A stretch of 64,000 nucleotides of DNA from CATOSD01 sp965203135 (GTDB taxonomy: Bacteria; Chloroflexota; Dehalococcoidia; Lucifugimonadales; CATOSD01). The notes under the pieces are model-generated. The model did no database searches. It was not told where the DNA came from and saw only the letters and a list, made by a program, of their open reading frames with translations. Below are positions 31,762 through 40,089 of this stretch, one piece after another; position 1 is the first letter of the stretch; each line of letters begins with the position of its first letter. Location of the stretch: assembly GCA_965203135.1 (NCBI GenBank), contig CBDBBO010000001.1, positions 1,488,001 to 1,552,000 of the forward strand, in the 5' to 3' direction. The position numbers and the translations under genes are program-made.

Positions 31762-32481
31762 CTACGGTATCTCCATTCTGCGAAGCCTCAGCGCGGTCAG
31801 CAGGAAGAAGATGGCCGTAACCAGCGCGGCGCCCACCAGCGCCGCCTCGAACTCGATGGCCCGCTCGCCGAGCATCTCCAGCGCGTCCTTGTCCAGGGTG
31901 TAGGCGACGGCCCTCGTGTAGGCGCCCACGCTCAGGTAGCGTATGCCCTCCAGGAAGCCCGCCAGCAGGCTTTCCCAGAGGAAGACGTACACCAGCGCGA
32001 AGCCCAGCGCGCGACTCGTTATCGCGCCCGCCCAGGTGAAGATGGCGGAGTAGGCGAACGTACCGCACAGGATGCCGGCGCAAACGGACAAGGCAGGCCG
32101 CGCGTCGCCCTCGAAGGCGATCAGCATAGCCGCCAGCGCTCCCGCGATCAGTGGGGGCGCGGCGAGAGCGATCGCGGCCAGCAGCTTCGGCAGCGCGATG
32201 CGCCAGTGCGCCAGCGGCTTCGTGGCGAGCAGGCCCAGCGTCCGGTCCTCAATCTCGTTGCCGAACGCCGTCGTCGCGAGGGTTATGGTGACGATGGGCA
32301 GTACCACGCCCACCATAAGCTGCTCTATCAGAACCTGCACCAACTCAGCATCCACCGAGCCGTCGCCGTTCCAGGCCGCCCACGCCACGATTATTGCGGG
32401 CAGCGCGGCCAGAAACGCTATCAGCGCGAGCCGCCACCGGCTCGCCATCTGGCGCATGGACAGCCGAAACACCGCGCCCAC
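31762..32481 (-). CDS. ABC transporter permease (ABC-2 type), fourth gene of operon
   Basis: The 239-residue protein has six predicted helices, including LALIAFLAALPAIIVAWAAW, VLPIVTITLATTAFGNEIED and ALVGAALVTAIFFLLTALRL. The FGNEIEDRTLGLLATKPLAH segment is the cytoplasmic coupling region typical of ABC-2 exporters. It starts 1 bp after the upstream ATPase stop codon. It probably pairs with the ATPase at 32483-33415. Confidence 0.85.
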   Translation of the reverse strand: MGAVFRLSMRQMASRWRLALIAFLAALPAIIVAWAAWNGDGSVDAELVQVLIEQLMVGVVLPIVTITLATTAFGNEIEDRTLGLLATKPLAHWRIALPKLLAAIALAAPPLIAGALAAMLIAFEGDARPALSVCAGILCGTFAYSAIFTWAGAITSRALGFALVYVFLWESLLAGFLEGIRYLSVGAYTRAVAYTLDKDALEMLGERAIEFEAALVGAALVTAIFFLLTALRLRRMEIP

Positions 32482-32482
32482 G

Positions 32483-33415
32483 CTACGCCTCCACCAGGTA
32501 GCCGAACACGCTCTCCAGCGAATCGTCCAGCGGCTCCACGCGCGTCAGGCGGACCTGCTCGCGCTGCGCCAGCCGCGGCGCCGTGCGCTGCAGCTCCGCG
32601 ACGCTCTTGCTCAGCACCACGAGCGCGCCGTCAGGCTCGAAGGCCACGGACTCGACCGCGTCGAGCGCAACCAGCGCTGCGGCCAGCGCGCGCGGCCTGT
32701 CGCACTCTATCAGCACCTTGTACGGGCGTTCGTCGAGCTTTTCGCGAATCGCGCGAAAGTCTCCCGCGGCGGCCAGCTTGCCGCTCACCATGAGCAGTAT
32801 GCTGCCGGCCAGTGTCTCCACCTCCTCCAGTATGTGGGACGAAATCAGGATGGTGCGCCCCTGCTCGGCCAAGTCGCGCAGCAGGTCGCCAAACTCGATT
32901 CGCTGGCGCGGGTCGGTGCCGTTCAGCGGCTCGTCCAGCAGCAGCACTTCGGGGTCGTGCACCAGCGAGGCGGCGAGGCGGATGCGCTGCCTCATGCCGC
33001 GCGAGTAGCCGCCCACCTTGCGCCCCTGCGCGTCACCCAGGTTCACCATCTCGATCGCCCGGCTCGCCGCGTCGCCCACGTCCGGCAGCTCGTGCAGCCG
33101 TGCGGACAGTTCCACGAACTCGCGCCCGGTGTAGAACGGGTACAGGGCGTCGTGCTCCGGCATCACGCCCACGCGGCGATAGATTTCCGGATTGGCGCGC
33201 ACCGGCTCGCCCAGGACGCTGACCTCGCCCTCCGACACCCGCGACAGCCCGGCCATCATGCGCAGCAGCGTGGTCTTGCCTGCGCCGTTCGGTCCGAGCA
33301 GGCCGGTTATGCCGGGGAACACGCCAAACGAGACGTCGCTGATGGCGACGACGTTGCCGTACCACTTGGAAACGTGGCTCACGGATATGGTCGGGGCATC
33401 CCTGTCGACGGTCAC
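32483..33415 (-). CDS. ABC transporter ATP-binding protein, third gene of operon
   Basis: The GTG start at 33415 overlaps the preceding stop. The 310-residue protein has Walker A GLLGPNGAGKTTLLRMMAG, the signature YSRGMRQRIRLAASLVHDPE, Walker B VLLLDEPLNGTDPRQR and the switch His in ISSHILEEVE. A C-terminal regulatory extension (RPYKVLIECDRPRALAAALV) is typical of ABC-2 ATPases of the antibiotic or multidrug exporter type. The substrate is unknown. Confidence 0.92.
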   Translation of the reverse strand: MTVDRDAPTISVSHVSKWYGNVVAISDVSFGVFPGITGLLGPNGAGKTTLLRMMAGLSRVSEGEVSVLGEPVRANPEIYRRVGVMPEHDALYPFYTGREFVELSARLHELPDVGDAASRAIEMVNLGDAQGRKVGGYSRGMRQRIRLAASLVHDPEVLLLDEPLNGTDPRQRIEFGDLLRDLAEQGRTILISSHILEEVETLAGSILLMVSGKLAAAGDFRAIREKLDERPYKVLIECDRPRALAAALVALDAVESVAFEPDGALVVLSKSVAELQRTAPRLAQREQVRLTRVEPLDDSLESVFGYLVEA

Positions 33416-34314
33416 AGCGCCAGCCTCCGGTAGCGTTCCCACAGCAGCGCTCCGGGCAACACCACGCTCGCGGCGAACGCGGCCCACACCACGTAGCCCG
33501 GCAACTCCTGGACGGGCGGCGCGCCATCGCTGAAGGCCCCGATAGACTCCCTGCCGAAAATCAGGTCGTTGACGTAAACGGGGTAGTCGCTGATCGACAG
33601 GAGCGCGAGCCACTTCTCGCTTTCGGATGACATCGCTTCAGTGGCAATCGCTGAGACCGCGGATGTGACGAGCACCAGGCCTATGACGAACACGCTGGCG
33701 AGGGCGCGCCGTCCCATGAACGCGGACACGCTGAGCGTGAGGGTCACGGCGAACGCGGCCAGCGCCGCGCCCGATGCGGCCGCGAGCGGCAGGTCGGCCC
33801 AGTTCTCGCGTATGTAGTCCACCGGGTTTTCGGCGCCCAGCACCAGGCCGACGAACAATGTGAGCTGCGGAATCAGCAGCATCACGAACGCGACGCTGAA
33901 GAACGCCAGCCATCTGCCCAGTACATAGTCCGTGGTGGTGAGCGGGCGCACCAGGTACAGGTTGATGACGCCGCTTCGCTTGTCGGAAATCAGCAGTTCG
34001 GGCCCTACGATGGCCGCGAAGAGTATGAAGACGAACGCGAACCAGGTGTAGTACTCGTCCTGGCCCGGGATGAGGTCCACGAATTCGCCGGCTTCGCCGA
34101 GCATGGCGTTCAAGACCGGAAAGACCAGGGCGGGTATCAGCAGAACCAGGAACGCAAAGCCGGGGATGATCTTGGCGAACAGTCCGCGCCCGATGCCGAG
34201 CGAGGTCCGCACGCCGTTGGCCCACAGCGTCTTGATGGCGCGGACGCGGCCCTCCCGCGCTCCGCGATAGCGCTGGTAGCCAATGTCGAAGACCTCGCCC
34301 CGGGCCTGCGTCAC
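33412..34314 (-). CDS. ABC transporter permease (ABC-2 type), second gene of operon
   Basis: The GTG start at 34314 overlaps the ATPase stop codon (GTGA). The 300-residue protein has the N-terminal VFDIGYQRYRGAREGRVRAI, the LFAKIIPGFAFLVLLIPALV helix, the cytoplasmic LLISDKRSGVINLYLVRPLT coupling segment and several later helices. The GYQRYxG opening is characteristic of a set of ABC-2 permeases found in paired exporter operons. Confidence 0.87.
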   Translation of the reverse strand: MTQARGEVFDIGYQRYRGAREGRVRAIKTLWANGVRTSLGIGRGLFAKIIPGFAFLVLLIPALVFPVLNAMLGEAGEFVDLIPGQDEYYTWFAFVFILFAAIVGPELLISDKRSGVINLYLVRPLTTTDYVLGRWLAFFSVAFVMLLIPQLTLFVGLVLGAENPVDYIRENWADLPLAAASGAALAAFAVTLTLSVSAFMGRRALASVFVIGLVLVTSAVSAIATEAMSSESEKWLALLSISDYPVYVNDLIFGRESIGAFSDGAPPVQELPGYVVWAAFAASVVLPGALLWERYRRLAL

Positions 34315-35213
34315 GTCCGGTCGCCCCGGAAGATGTCGGCGAGTTGCCGCCGGCGCGGCGCCAGCCTGCGCAGCCGCGCGCCGGTCTCGACGACGGCGTC
34401 GCGCACGTCGTCGAACTGCTCGTCGGTAAGGTTCTCCGCGACGATGCCCGTCCCCATCGGCTGCACCGCCAGGCCGCGCTCGCCCAGGGCCGCCAGCACC
34501 TCCTCCTGCTTGTCGTCCACCTCGATGAACAGCATCTGCGTATCCTGGGTGAACCCCTTGATCTCGCCCTGCTCCATCAGGGAGCCCGCGTCCAGTACCA
34601 CGATACGGTCGCACGTGCGCTCGACGTCGCCCATCAGGTGTGTGGACAGCACGATGCTTATGCCGAAATCGGCGCCGATGCGGCGGACGAGATCGAGCAT
34701 CTCCTCGCGCCCGGCGGGGTCCAGCCCGGCGGTTGGCTCGTCCAGCAGCGCCAGCACCGGGTCGTGCACCAGCGCCTGCGCCAGCTTGACTCGTTGCTTC
34801 ATGCCGGTGGAGTACTCGCCTATTGGTCGGTAGCGCTCCTCGTCCAGGCCCACGTGCCGCAGGGTATCCGCCGCGCGGGTGCGCGCCTCGCCCGGCGGCA
34901 GTCCGCTGAGCTGGGCCATGTGGGAGAGGAACTCGGCGCCGGAGACGTTATCGGGCAGGCAGTCGTGCTCGGGCATGTAGCCCAGCCGCTCGCGCACCGT
35001 AACGTTGTGGTACGGCTCCTCGCCAAGCACGGTCGCCGCGCCGGAGGTAGGGCGCAGCAGTCCCAGGAACAGCTTGATGGCAGTGCTTTTGCCCGCACCG
35101 TTGGCGCCGAGAAGCCCGGTAATGCCCTCCGACACCTCGAAGCTGACGCCGTCGAGGGCGACCGTGGCGCCGTAGTGTTTGGTCAAGTTGTTGGCTTGCA
35201 GTAGCGTCGTCAT
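34311..35213 (-). CDS. ABC transporter ATP-binding protein, first gene of operon
   Basis: The 300-residue protein has Walker A GLLGANGAGKSTAIKLFLGL, signature EYSTGMKQRVKLAQALVHDP, Walker B LALLDEPTAGLDPAGR and switch STHLMGDVERTCD. The C-terminal part (LGERGLAVQPMGTGIVAENL) is a regulatory domain. Four genes follow one another with 4-bp overlaps or a 1-bp gap, alternating ATPase-permease-ATPase-permease, so two half-exporter pairs are made from one mRNA. Confidence 0.92.
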   Translation of the reverse strand: MTTLLQANNLTKHYGATVALDGVSFEVSEGITGLLGANGAGKSTAIKLFLGLLRPTSGAATVLGEEPYHNVTVRERLGYMPEHDCLPDNVSGAEFLSHMAQLSGLPPGEARTRAADTLRHVGLDEERYRPIGEYSTGMKQRVKLAQALVHDPVLALLDEPTAGLDPAGREEMLDLVRRIGADFGISIVLSTHLMGDVERTCDRIVVLDAGSLMEQGEIKGFTQDTQMLFIEVDDKQEEVLAALGERGLAVQPMGTGIVAENLTDEQFDDVRDAVVETGARLRRLAPRRRQLADIFRGDRT

Positions 35214-35308
35214 TTGGTGTCAGTGTGGGGGAGTACGGGACGTGCTGTACCCTTGTGGCAGAACTGGGCTTGTGCGCCGGCGGAGAAGGCGACGGCCGCC
35301 TACAGTCG

Positions 35309-35746
35309 TCACGCGCCGATTGGGTCTCGCGTCGTAAGTTCTGGGAATAGCGAAAAGTCCCGGTCCCGGGTCAGGAGCGCTTCGGCTCCGTGGGCAACGC
35401 ATATTGCAGCTATCCTGGCGTCGTGAACGACTCCCCCTATAACTCTGGGACGTCGTATGAACCCCTCCAATATCTCCGGGAAGTCCTCGGTCTCCCCTAT
35501 CAGCCGTAACGATGGAGAGGCTATCCACGCCGAAAGCTGACGCCACGATTGCTCCGGGCTAGTGGCGTTCTCCTTCCAGATGCGCGGATTGGTCACCACG
35601 CTGAGGAACTCGTAGCAGCAGGGCCAGGGAATCGCCCAAGCATCATTGCCTTCCGCCAATTCCCGCACAATCGACGCAGCCGCGCCGTGATGCCTCGATT
35701 CGCGGCGGTGTGCGTACACGAGCAAATTCGTGTCGATGGCGATCAT
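35309..35746 (-). CDS. VapC-type PIN-domain toxin
   Basis: The 145-residue protein has the PIN acidic residues in IAIDTNLLVYAHRRES (Asp5), ALPWPCCYEFLSVV-like (Glu), VHDARIAAICVAHG (Asp) and LLTRDRDFSLFPEL (Asp). It would cut tRNA or other RNA. It overlaps the preceding antitoxin gene by 4 bp. The GGVVHDARIAAI motif is typical of this VapC subgroup. Confidence 0.9.
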   Translation of the reverse strand: MIAIDTNLLVYAHRRESRHHGAAASIVRELAEGNDAWAIPWPCCYEFLSVVTNPRIWKENATSPEQSWRQLSAWIASPSLRLIGETEDFPEILEGFIRRPRVIGGVVHDARIAAICVAHGAEALLTRDRDFSLFPELTTRDPIGA

Positions 35747-35991
35747 CGGGTTGCGGGCTCTCCGTAAATGACCTCTCGAAGGTCCTGCCAGGAGTACGCC
35801 TCCAAGGGGTCCTTTCCCCCTGCTTCGCCCACGCTGTGGTCGGGCAGCCGATAGCTTCTGCGGGGAGCAGAGCTGGAGAGCACTTGGCGAAGACCGTCTT
35901 CAACTACGGCACGCAGCGTGCGTCCGGTCCGCCGTGCATGCCGCTTCGCGCGGGCTAACAATTCGTCCTGGATTTCAAGCGTCGTCTTCAT
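35743..35991 (-). CDS. VapB-type antitoxin (ribbon-helix-helix family)
   Basis: From ATG 35991 the product starts MKTTLEIQDELLARAKRHAR and continues RTGRTLRAVVEDGLRQVL, the DNA-binding ribbon-helix-helix pattern of VapB antitoxins, followed by a toxin-neutralising tail (DPLEAYSWQDLREVIYG). Upstream in-frame ATGs at 36000, 36009 and 36027 exist; the chosen one matches the family N-terminus. It overlaps vapC by 4 bp. Confidence 0.88.
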   Translation of the reverse strand: MKTTLEIQDELLARAKRHARRTGRTLRAVVEDGLRQVLSSSAPRRSYRLPDHSVGEAGGKDPLEAYSWQDLREVIYGEPATR

Positions 35992-36158
35992 AAGACCCAT
36001 ATTAGCCATATCGCTATCAACGTTCAAGCCATATTGGAGCTATCCGCTCCAATCTCTTCCGAGATTTTGACCCAATTCGGCATCTTGACAGCACCGCGCG
36101 CCTGCTGCTAACATCCCTTTGATTTTCCGTATGCTTTGTCTCAGTTAAGTGCCTGGCA

Positions 36159-36183
36159 TAGATTGAGATTACATCTCAGTCTA
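36159..36183. promoter_or_regulatory. 25-bp palindromic operator 1 upstream of the zinc-binding fusion gene
   Basis: TAGA-T-TGAGAT-TAC-ATCTCA-G-TCTA is a palindrome with one mismatched pair. Its core TGAGAT-N3-ATCTCA recurs at 36316-36330. It lies about 265 bp before the start codon. Confidence 0.65.
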
Positions 36184-36312
36184 TCGACCATGTGGTTGGC
36201 TTGAGGCTTGGATGCGGGGCGGCGACAGTTTGTGATGGCCGCGTTACGGGCATAACGAGCATCGCCACACAACTCTCACACATCATGTCGAGCGCGGTGA
36301 GCTTGACGGCTG

Positions 36313-36333
36313 TAGTGAGATAAAATCTCACTA
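36313..36333. promoter_or_regulatory. 21-bp perfect palindromic operator 2
   Basis: TAGTGAGAT-AAA-ATCTCACTA is a perfect inverted repeat sharing the TGAGAT-N3-ATCTCA core with operator 1. A TTGACG hexamer lies at 36303-36308, so the palindrome would sit within a promoter spacer. The form resembles Fur/Zur- or DtxR-type metal-regulator sites. Confidence 0.7.
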
Positions 36334-36337
36334 GATA

Positions 36338-36352
36338 TGAGACTACATATCA
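36338..36352. promoter_or_regulatory. Degenerate operator 3 in tandem with operator 2
   Basis: TGAGAC-TAC-ATATCA matches the core of operator 1 with two substitutions. Its start is 22 bp, about two helical turns, from that of operator 2, which suggests cooperative binding. Confidence 0.5.
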
Positions 36353-36445
36353 AATGACTGGATGCCGCGCCTCTCCTCGCCGGGCCTGGCCCACAGGCGA
36401 GACGAAGGCGCGCAGCCAGGGAAGGACAGTCTTGGAGGTGTTGAC

Positions 36446-38767
36446 GTGAAGACGTTTAGCAAAGAATGGTTCTGGCGCTCGCTGCTGGCCGTGGTCGCGC
36501 TGTCCGCGCTGATCGCGGTCGCCTGCGGCGGCGACGACGAACCGGAACCCACGGCGCAGCCCGCAGCCGCTACGGCGCAGCCGGCTCCCGCCGCTCCGAC
36601 CCAGCCCGCGGCCGCGCCTTCACAGCCCGCTCCCGCGGCGACGGCGGCGCCCCCGGCGGCTCCACCCACGGCGGCCCCCGCACAGCCCGCAATGAGCGAC
36701 GCACCGAAGGTGCAGGTGGTGACCACCACCAACTTCGCGGCGGACTGGGCGCGAATCGTGGGCGGCGACCGCGTCGAGGTGTTCAGCCTGTTGCCGGTCG
36801 GCGCAGATCCGCACTCCTGGCAGCCCGGCGCGGCCGACGTGGCCAGGCTCGCCAAGGCTGACGTTGTCGTGTCCATTGGGCTCGGCCTGGAGGGCGGCTG
36901 GCTCGAAGAGCTTATCCACAACGCGAGCGCCGAAGACACCACTATGATCGAGTTGGGCCACGAGATCGACCCAATCGAGTTCGCGGTCACCGGCCAGGAC
37001 GACCACATGGAAGAGGAGGGCGGCGAGCTGTCGGGCCGTCTGCTCATCGCGGACCGCGACCAGGCATCGATATCGGTGCTCGACCTCACGTCGGGTCTGC
37101 TGGCTGAGAACAGCCTGCAGGTGGCCGCACCGGGCGCAACGCTCTACTCCAGCCCCAGCGCACGCTTCGCATTCGCGCTCGCGCGCGGACCGGAGGACAA
37201 TGATGACCGGGTGCACATAATCGACGGCGGCGTCTACCTCGAACCCCACGACGGGCACATGGACCTCGTGACGGGTCCGGTTTCGCTGCTCTCTGTCGGC
37301 ACCTCGGACGAAAGGCCCGTACACACAAGCGTCCACAGCGGCTGGACCGCGATCTACCACGACGGCAGCGGGCGCGCGGCGCTGTTCGAGGAGCACGACC
37401 TCGAAGAGGAGCGCGACGACTACGAGCCGGTCTGGTTTGATGCTGGATTGCAGCACGGCGCGGTGGTGGCGCTGGGCGATGACTACTTCATGGTGACCTC
37501 CAACAACCCGGACTACCCGGCCACCGCCGAGAGCAGCCTGCCGCTCGGCGCTGAGGTGTGGACGCTGGACGGCCAGGTCGTCTACGACGCCAGCAACCGC
37601 TCGTGCCCGGGAATGCACGGCGAGGCCGCCAATGCCCACGGCGTGCTTCTCGGCTGCGTCGGCGGCGTCCTCTTCATCGAGGGCCACGACGGCGAGTACG
37701 AGCACGACTTCATCGACAATCCCGCCGACATGCACGAATCCGCCCGCATAGGGAGCGTATGGGGTCACGAGGACTCCGAACACTTCTTCGGCAGCGCGAG
37801 CTACCGGGAGGACGGCGAGAGGAAGTCCGGCGGCCTGTGGATGATCGACCCCGAGGGCGGTTCCATGACGCGTGTGTCGCTGTCCGACGATAGCGGGCAG
37901 GTTTACGGCACAGCCTTCGACGGCCACGGCGAGGAGTTCTTCGCGCTCACGGCGGACGGTATGATCAACGTCATCAGCACCGAATCGGGCGAGGTCGAAG
38001 AGACGGTCCAGCTCATGGACCCGTTCGACGGCGACACGTCGCCGTACTTCATCGTAATCGGCGAGGTGCTCTACCTGTCAGACAGGGCCGGCGGGCGCAT
38101 CGCCGAGTTCCACATATCGGAGGGCGAAGTAGAGAACGAATGGCCCATCGGTGGAAACCCGGGCCGGCTCGCCTTCGTGGGCATTGGCGCCGGGGAAGAT
38201 GGCGAGGATGATCATGGGCACGCCGACCACGGCCACGGGCCGCTGGATCCGCACTTCTGGTTCGACCCGTTGCGCGTAAAGGTCGCGGTGGATGGCCTCG
38301 CGGACGAGCTCGGGCATATCGATCCAGACTCTGCCGACACCTTCATGGCGAACGCGCGCGCATACGGCGCCGAGCTGGACGAGGTCCACGCCTGGGCCCA
38401 GCAACAGCTAAGCGTCATACCGGAGGAGCGCAGGGTGCTCGTGACCTCGCACGACAGCTTCAGCTACTTCGCGGTGGTCTACGGCTTTGAGGTCGTCGGC
38501 ACGGTGTTGCCTGGCGGAACGACCGAGGTCGACCCGTCCGCGCGTGACGTGGCAGAGCTTATACATACCATCGAGGAGCACGGCGCGGGAGCGGTGTTCG
38601 GCGAGACAACCGTCAGCGAGCGCGTGGCGCGCGCCATATCGCAGGAGGCGGGCGTCGAGTTCGTGGCGCTGCACTCCGGCTCGCTTGGCGCGGCGGGCAG
38701 CGGCGCGGACACATACCTGGGCATGTTCCGCCAGAACGTCCAGGCCATCGCCGATGCCCTCAAGTAG
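36446..38767 (+). CDS. Zinc-binding lipoprotein: ZnuA/AztC-like protein with an inserted AztD-like beta-propeller
   Basis: The GTG at 36446 follows GGAGG by 7 nt and gives a lipoprotein signal (lipid-Cys near residue 27) and a Pro/Ala/Gln linker. Residues 90-195 are the first lobe of a cluster 9 metal-binding protein (VQVVTTTNFAADWARIVGGD, LLPVGADPHSWQPGAADVAR, ligand His123). Residues 196-578 form a propeller (LLIADRDQASISVLDLTSG ... YLSDRAGGRIAEFHISEGE) with SCPGMHGEAANAHGVLLGC (Cys387, His391, His398, Cys404), recalling the periplasmic zinc chaperone AztD. A His-rich loop (590-599) and the second lobe follow: LDPHFWFDP (His603), LVTSHDSFSYFA (His669), AVFGETTVSE (Glu720). All four metal ligands are present. 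No permease or ATPase is adjacent. 773 residues, against about 300 for ZnuA. Confidence 0.85.
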   Translation: MKTFSKEWFWRSLLAVVALSALIAVACGGDDEPEPTAQPAAATAQPAPAAPTQPAAAPSQPAPAATAAPPAAPPTAAPAQPAMSDAPKVQVVTTTNFAADWARIVGGDRVEVFSLLPVGADPHSWQPGAADVARLAKADVVVSIGLGLEGGWLEELIHNASAEDTTMIELGHEIDPIEFAVTGQDDHMEEEGGELSGRLLIADRDQASISVLDLTSGLLAENSLQVAAPGATLYSSPSARFAFALARGPEDNDDRVHIIDGGVYLEPHDGHMDLVTGPVSLLSVGTSDERPVHTSVHSGWTAIYHDGSGRAALFEEHDLEEERDDYEPVWFDAGLQHGAVVALGDDYFMVTSNNPDYPATAESSLPLGAEVWTLDGQVVYDASNRSCPGMHGEAANAHGVLLGCVGGVLFIEGHDGEYEHDFIDNPADMHESARIGSVWGHEDSEHFFGSASYREDGERKSGGLWMIDPEGGSMTRVSLSDDSGQVYGTAFDGHGEEFFALTADGMINVISTESGEVEETVQLMDPFDGDTSPYFIVIGEVLYLSDRAGGRIAEFHISEGEVENEWPIGGNPGRLAFVGIGAGEDGEDDHGHADHGHGPLDPHFWFDPLRVKVAVDGLADELGHIDPDSADTFMANARAYGAELDEVHAWAQQQLSVIPEERRVLVTSHDSFSYFAVVYGFEVVGTVLPGGTTEVDPSARDVAELIHTIEEHGAGAVFGETTVSERVARAISQEAGVEFVALHSGSLGAAGSGADTYLGMFRQNVQAIADALK

Positions 38768-38774
38768 ACATTCA

Positions 38775-38810
38775 AAGAGCGCGCCCGGCCGCCGTGCCGG
38801 GCGCGCTCTT
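38775..38810 (+). terminator. Strong intrinsic-type hairpin after the zinc-binding gene
   Basis: AAGAGCGCGCCCGGC (38775-38789) and GCCGGGCGCGCTCTT (38796-38810) form a perfect 15-bp stem with a 6-nt loop, 8 bp after the stop codon. The T-run is only two bases, followed directly by the interspersed repeat. Confidence 0.75.
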
Positions 38811-38850
38811 CACCCCCATCCTAACCTTCCCCCATCGAGGGGGAAGGGAT
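38811..38850 (+). repeat. Interspersed repeat copy directly after the terminator
   Basis: CACCCCCATCCTAACCTTCC then CCCATCGAGGGGGAAGGGAT, abutting the terminator stem with no gap. Confidence 0.9.
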
Positions 38851-38861
38851 TTTGAGTACTC

Positions 38862-39188
38862 CTACTGGAGGGGCGAAAAGTCCGTGGGCGCCCACAGCGC
38901 GTTGGTGATGCGCGTGGTCAGCGGGCCGTCCACCTCGGACGCGGCCCGCACCTGCTGCCACTCCGGGTCATCCCGGAACGACGCCCACGCCCGCTCCCGC
39001 TGCCCCTCGTCCTCGAACGCCACGATGTAGATCAGCTTATCGTTCCAGTCCCCGACGCTGGCCGTCCAGTAGCCGACGTTCTTGATGCCGTGGCGCTCGA
39101 ATATCTCCAGCGTGTGGTCGCGGAACCGCGACTGCAGCGCGGCCATCTTGCCGGGGGCCGCCTCGTAAACCCTGAGTTCGTAGATCAT
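38862..39188 (-). CDS. NIPSNAP family protein
   Basis: The 108-residue protein reads MIYELRVYEAAPGKMAALQS, RFRDHTLEIFERHGIKNVGY, WTASVGDWNDKLIYIVAFED and RERAWASFRDDPEWQQVRAA, the complete ferredoxin-like dimeric alpha-beta barrel of NIPSNAP proteins. Such small proteins are often encoded beside catabolic enzymes, function unclear. AGGAGGAT lies upstream of the ATG. It follows surE with a 21-bp gap. Confidence 0.92.
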   Translation of the reverse strand: MIYELRVYEAAPGKMAALQSRFRDHTLEIFERHGIKNVGYWTASVGDWNDKLIYIVAFEDEGQRERAWASFRDDPEWQQVRAASEVDGPLTTRITNALWAPTDFSPLQ

Positions 39189-39209
39189 CGTATCCTCCTG
39201 CCGGTCATA

Positions 39210-39995
39210 CTATTCCCCTGACTTGAGCTGCTCCGTAAGTCCCTGCGCTATCGACTCGAACACGGCGTCCGGCGCTCCGTTCGAGAACACCAGGTCCACC
39301 GGCGTAATCGAGATGCGCTTGTTGCGCACCGCCCATCTGTCCGTGCCCTCCGCCGGCTGATTGTTGATAGAGCGGTTGTGGCGAATCCAGTAGAACTCGC
39401 GTCGCCCGTCGCCGCCGCGCTCCACGTTCTCCAGGAACGCCTTGGGCCCCAGCCGCGTTAGCTGCACCATCTCTATCTCGTCCAGGCCGAGAGCGGGCAG
39501 ATTCACGTTCAGCAGCAGCGGCAGCGGCATAGGACTGGCCAGCACCGCCTTTGCCAGCGCGCCCGTGATCCAGGCGGCGGCGTCGTAGCGCGGGTTGGTG
39601 AGCGACGCGACCGAGACGGCGATGGAGGGTATGTCGCGGAAGTAGCCGTGGAACGCGCCGCCGACGGTGCCGGAGTTGATGACGTCCAGCCCGAAGTTCG
39701 CCCCCTGGTTGATGCCGGACACCACCAGATCGAAACGCTCCTTCACCAGATGCTCCGTCGCCAATATCACGCAGTCGCCGGGCGTGCCCTGCACCGAGTA
39801 CGCCGGAACGCCCTCGATGGGTGAGGTGACCTCTGAGATCCGTACTATGGTGCTCAGCGTCATTGCGGCGCTTATGCCGCTCAGGTCGCGGTCCGGCGCC
39901 ACCACCGTTAGCTCGCCCAGCCCGGCGAGCGCCTCGGCGGCGCTCCAAAGGCCCTTGGCGTTTATGCCGTCGTCGTTAGTTAGCAGTATTCTCAA
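39210..39995 (-). CDS. surE: 5/3-nucleotidase SurE
   Basis: The 261-residue protein starts from TTG with MRILLTNDDGINAKGLWSAA, the invariant SurE opening whose Asp-Asp binds the metal. VVAPDRDLSGISAAMTLST, VVSGINQGANFGLDVINSGT and VGGAFHGYFRDIPSIAVSV complete the signature. It dephosphorylates nucleoside 5- and 3-monophosphates. The C-terminal RISITPVDLVFSNG is normal. Confidence 0.95.
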   Translation of the reverse strand: MRILLTNDDGINAKGLWSAAEALAGLGELTVVAPDRDLSGISAAMTLSTIVRISEVTSPIEGVPAYSVQGTPGDCVILATEHLVKERFDLVVSGINQGANFGLDVINSGTVGGAFHGYFRDIPSIAVSVASLTNPRYDAAAWITGALAKAVLASPMPLPLLLNVNLPALGLDEIEMVQLTRLGPKAFLENVERGGDGRREFYWIRHNRSINNQPAEGTDRWAVRNKRISITPVDLVFSNGAPDAVFESIAQGLTEQLKSGE

Positions 39996-40089
39996 TCTTC
40001 GCTACCTTTGGAGTCCTGGATCGTTGACCAGTCGTGTGCGCGTATTTTCCCAATGGCCCACGTAAAGTCTCGGAAGGGCACGATGCGAG

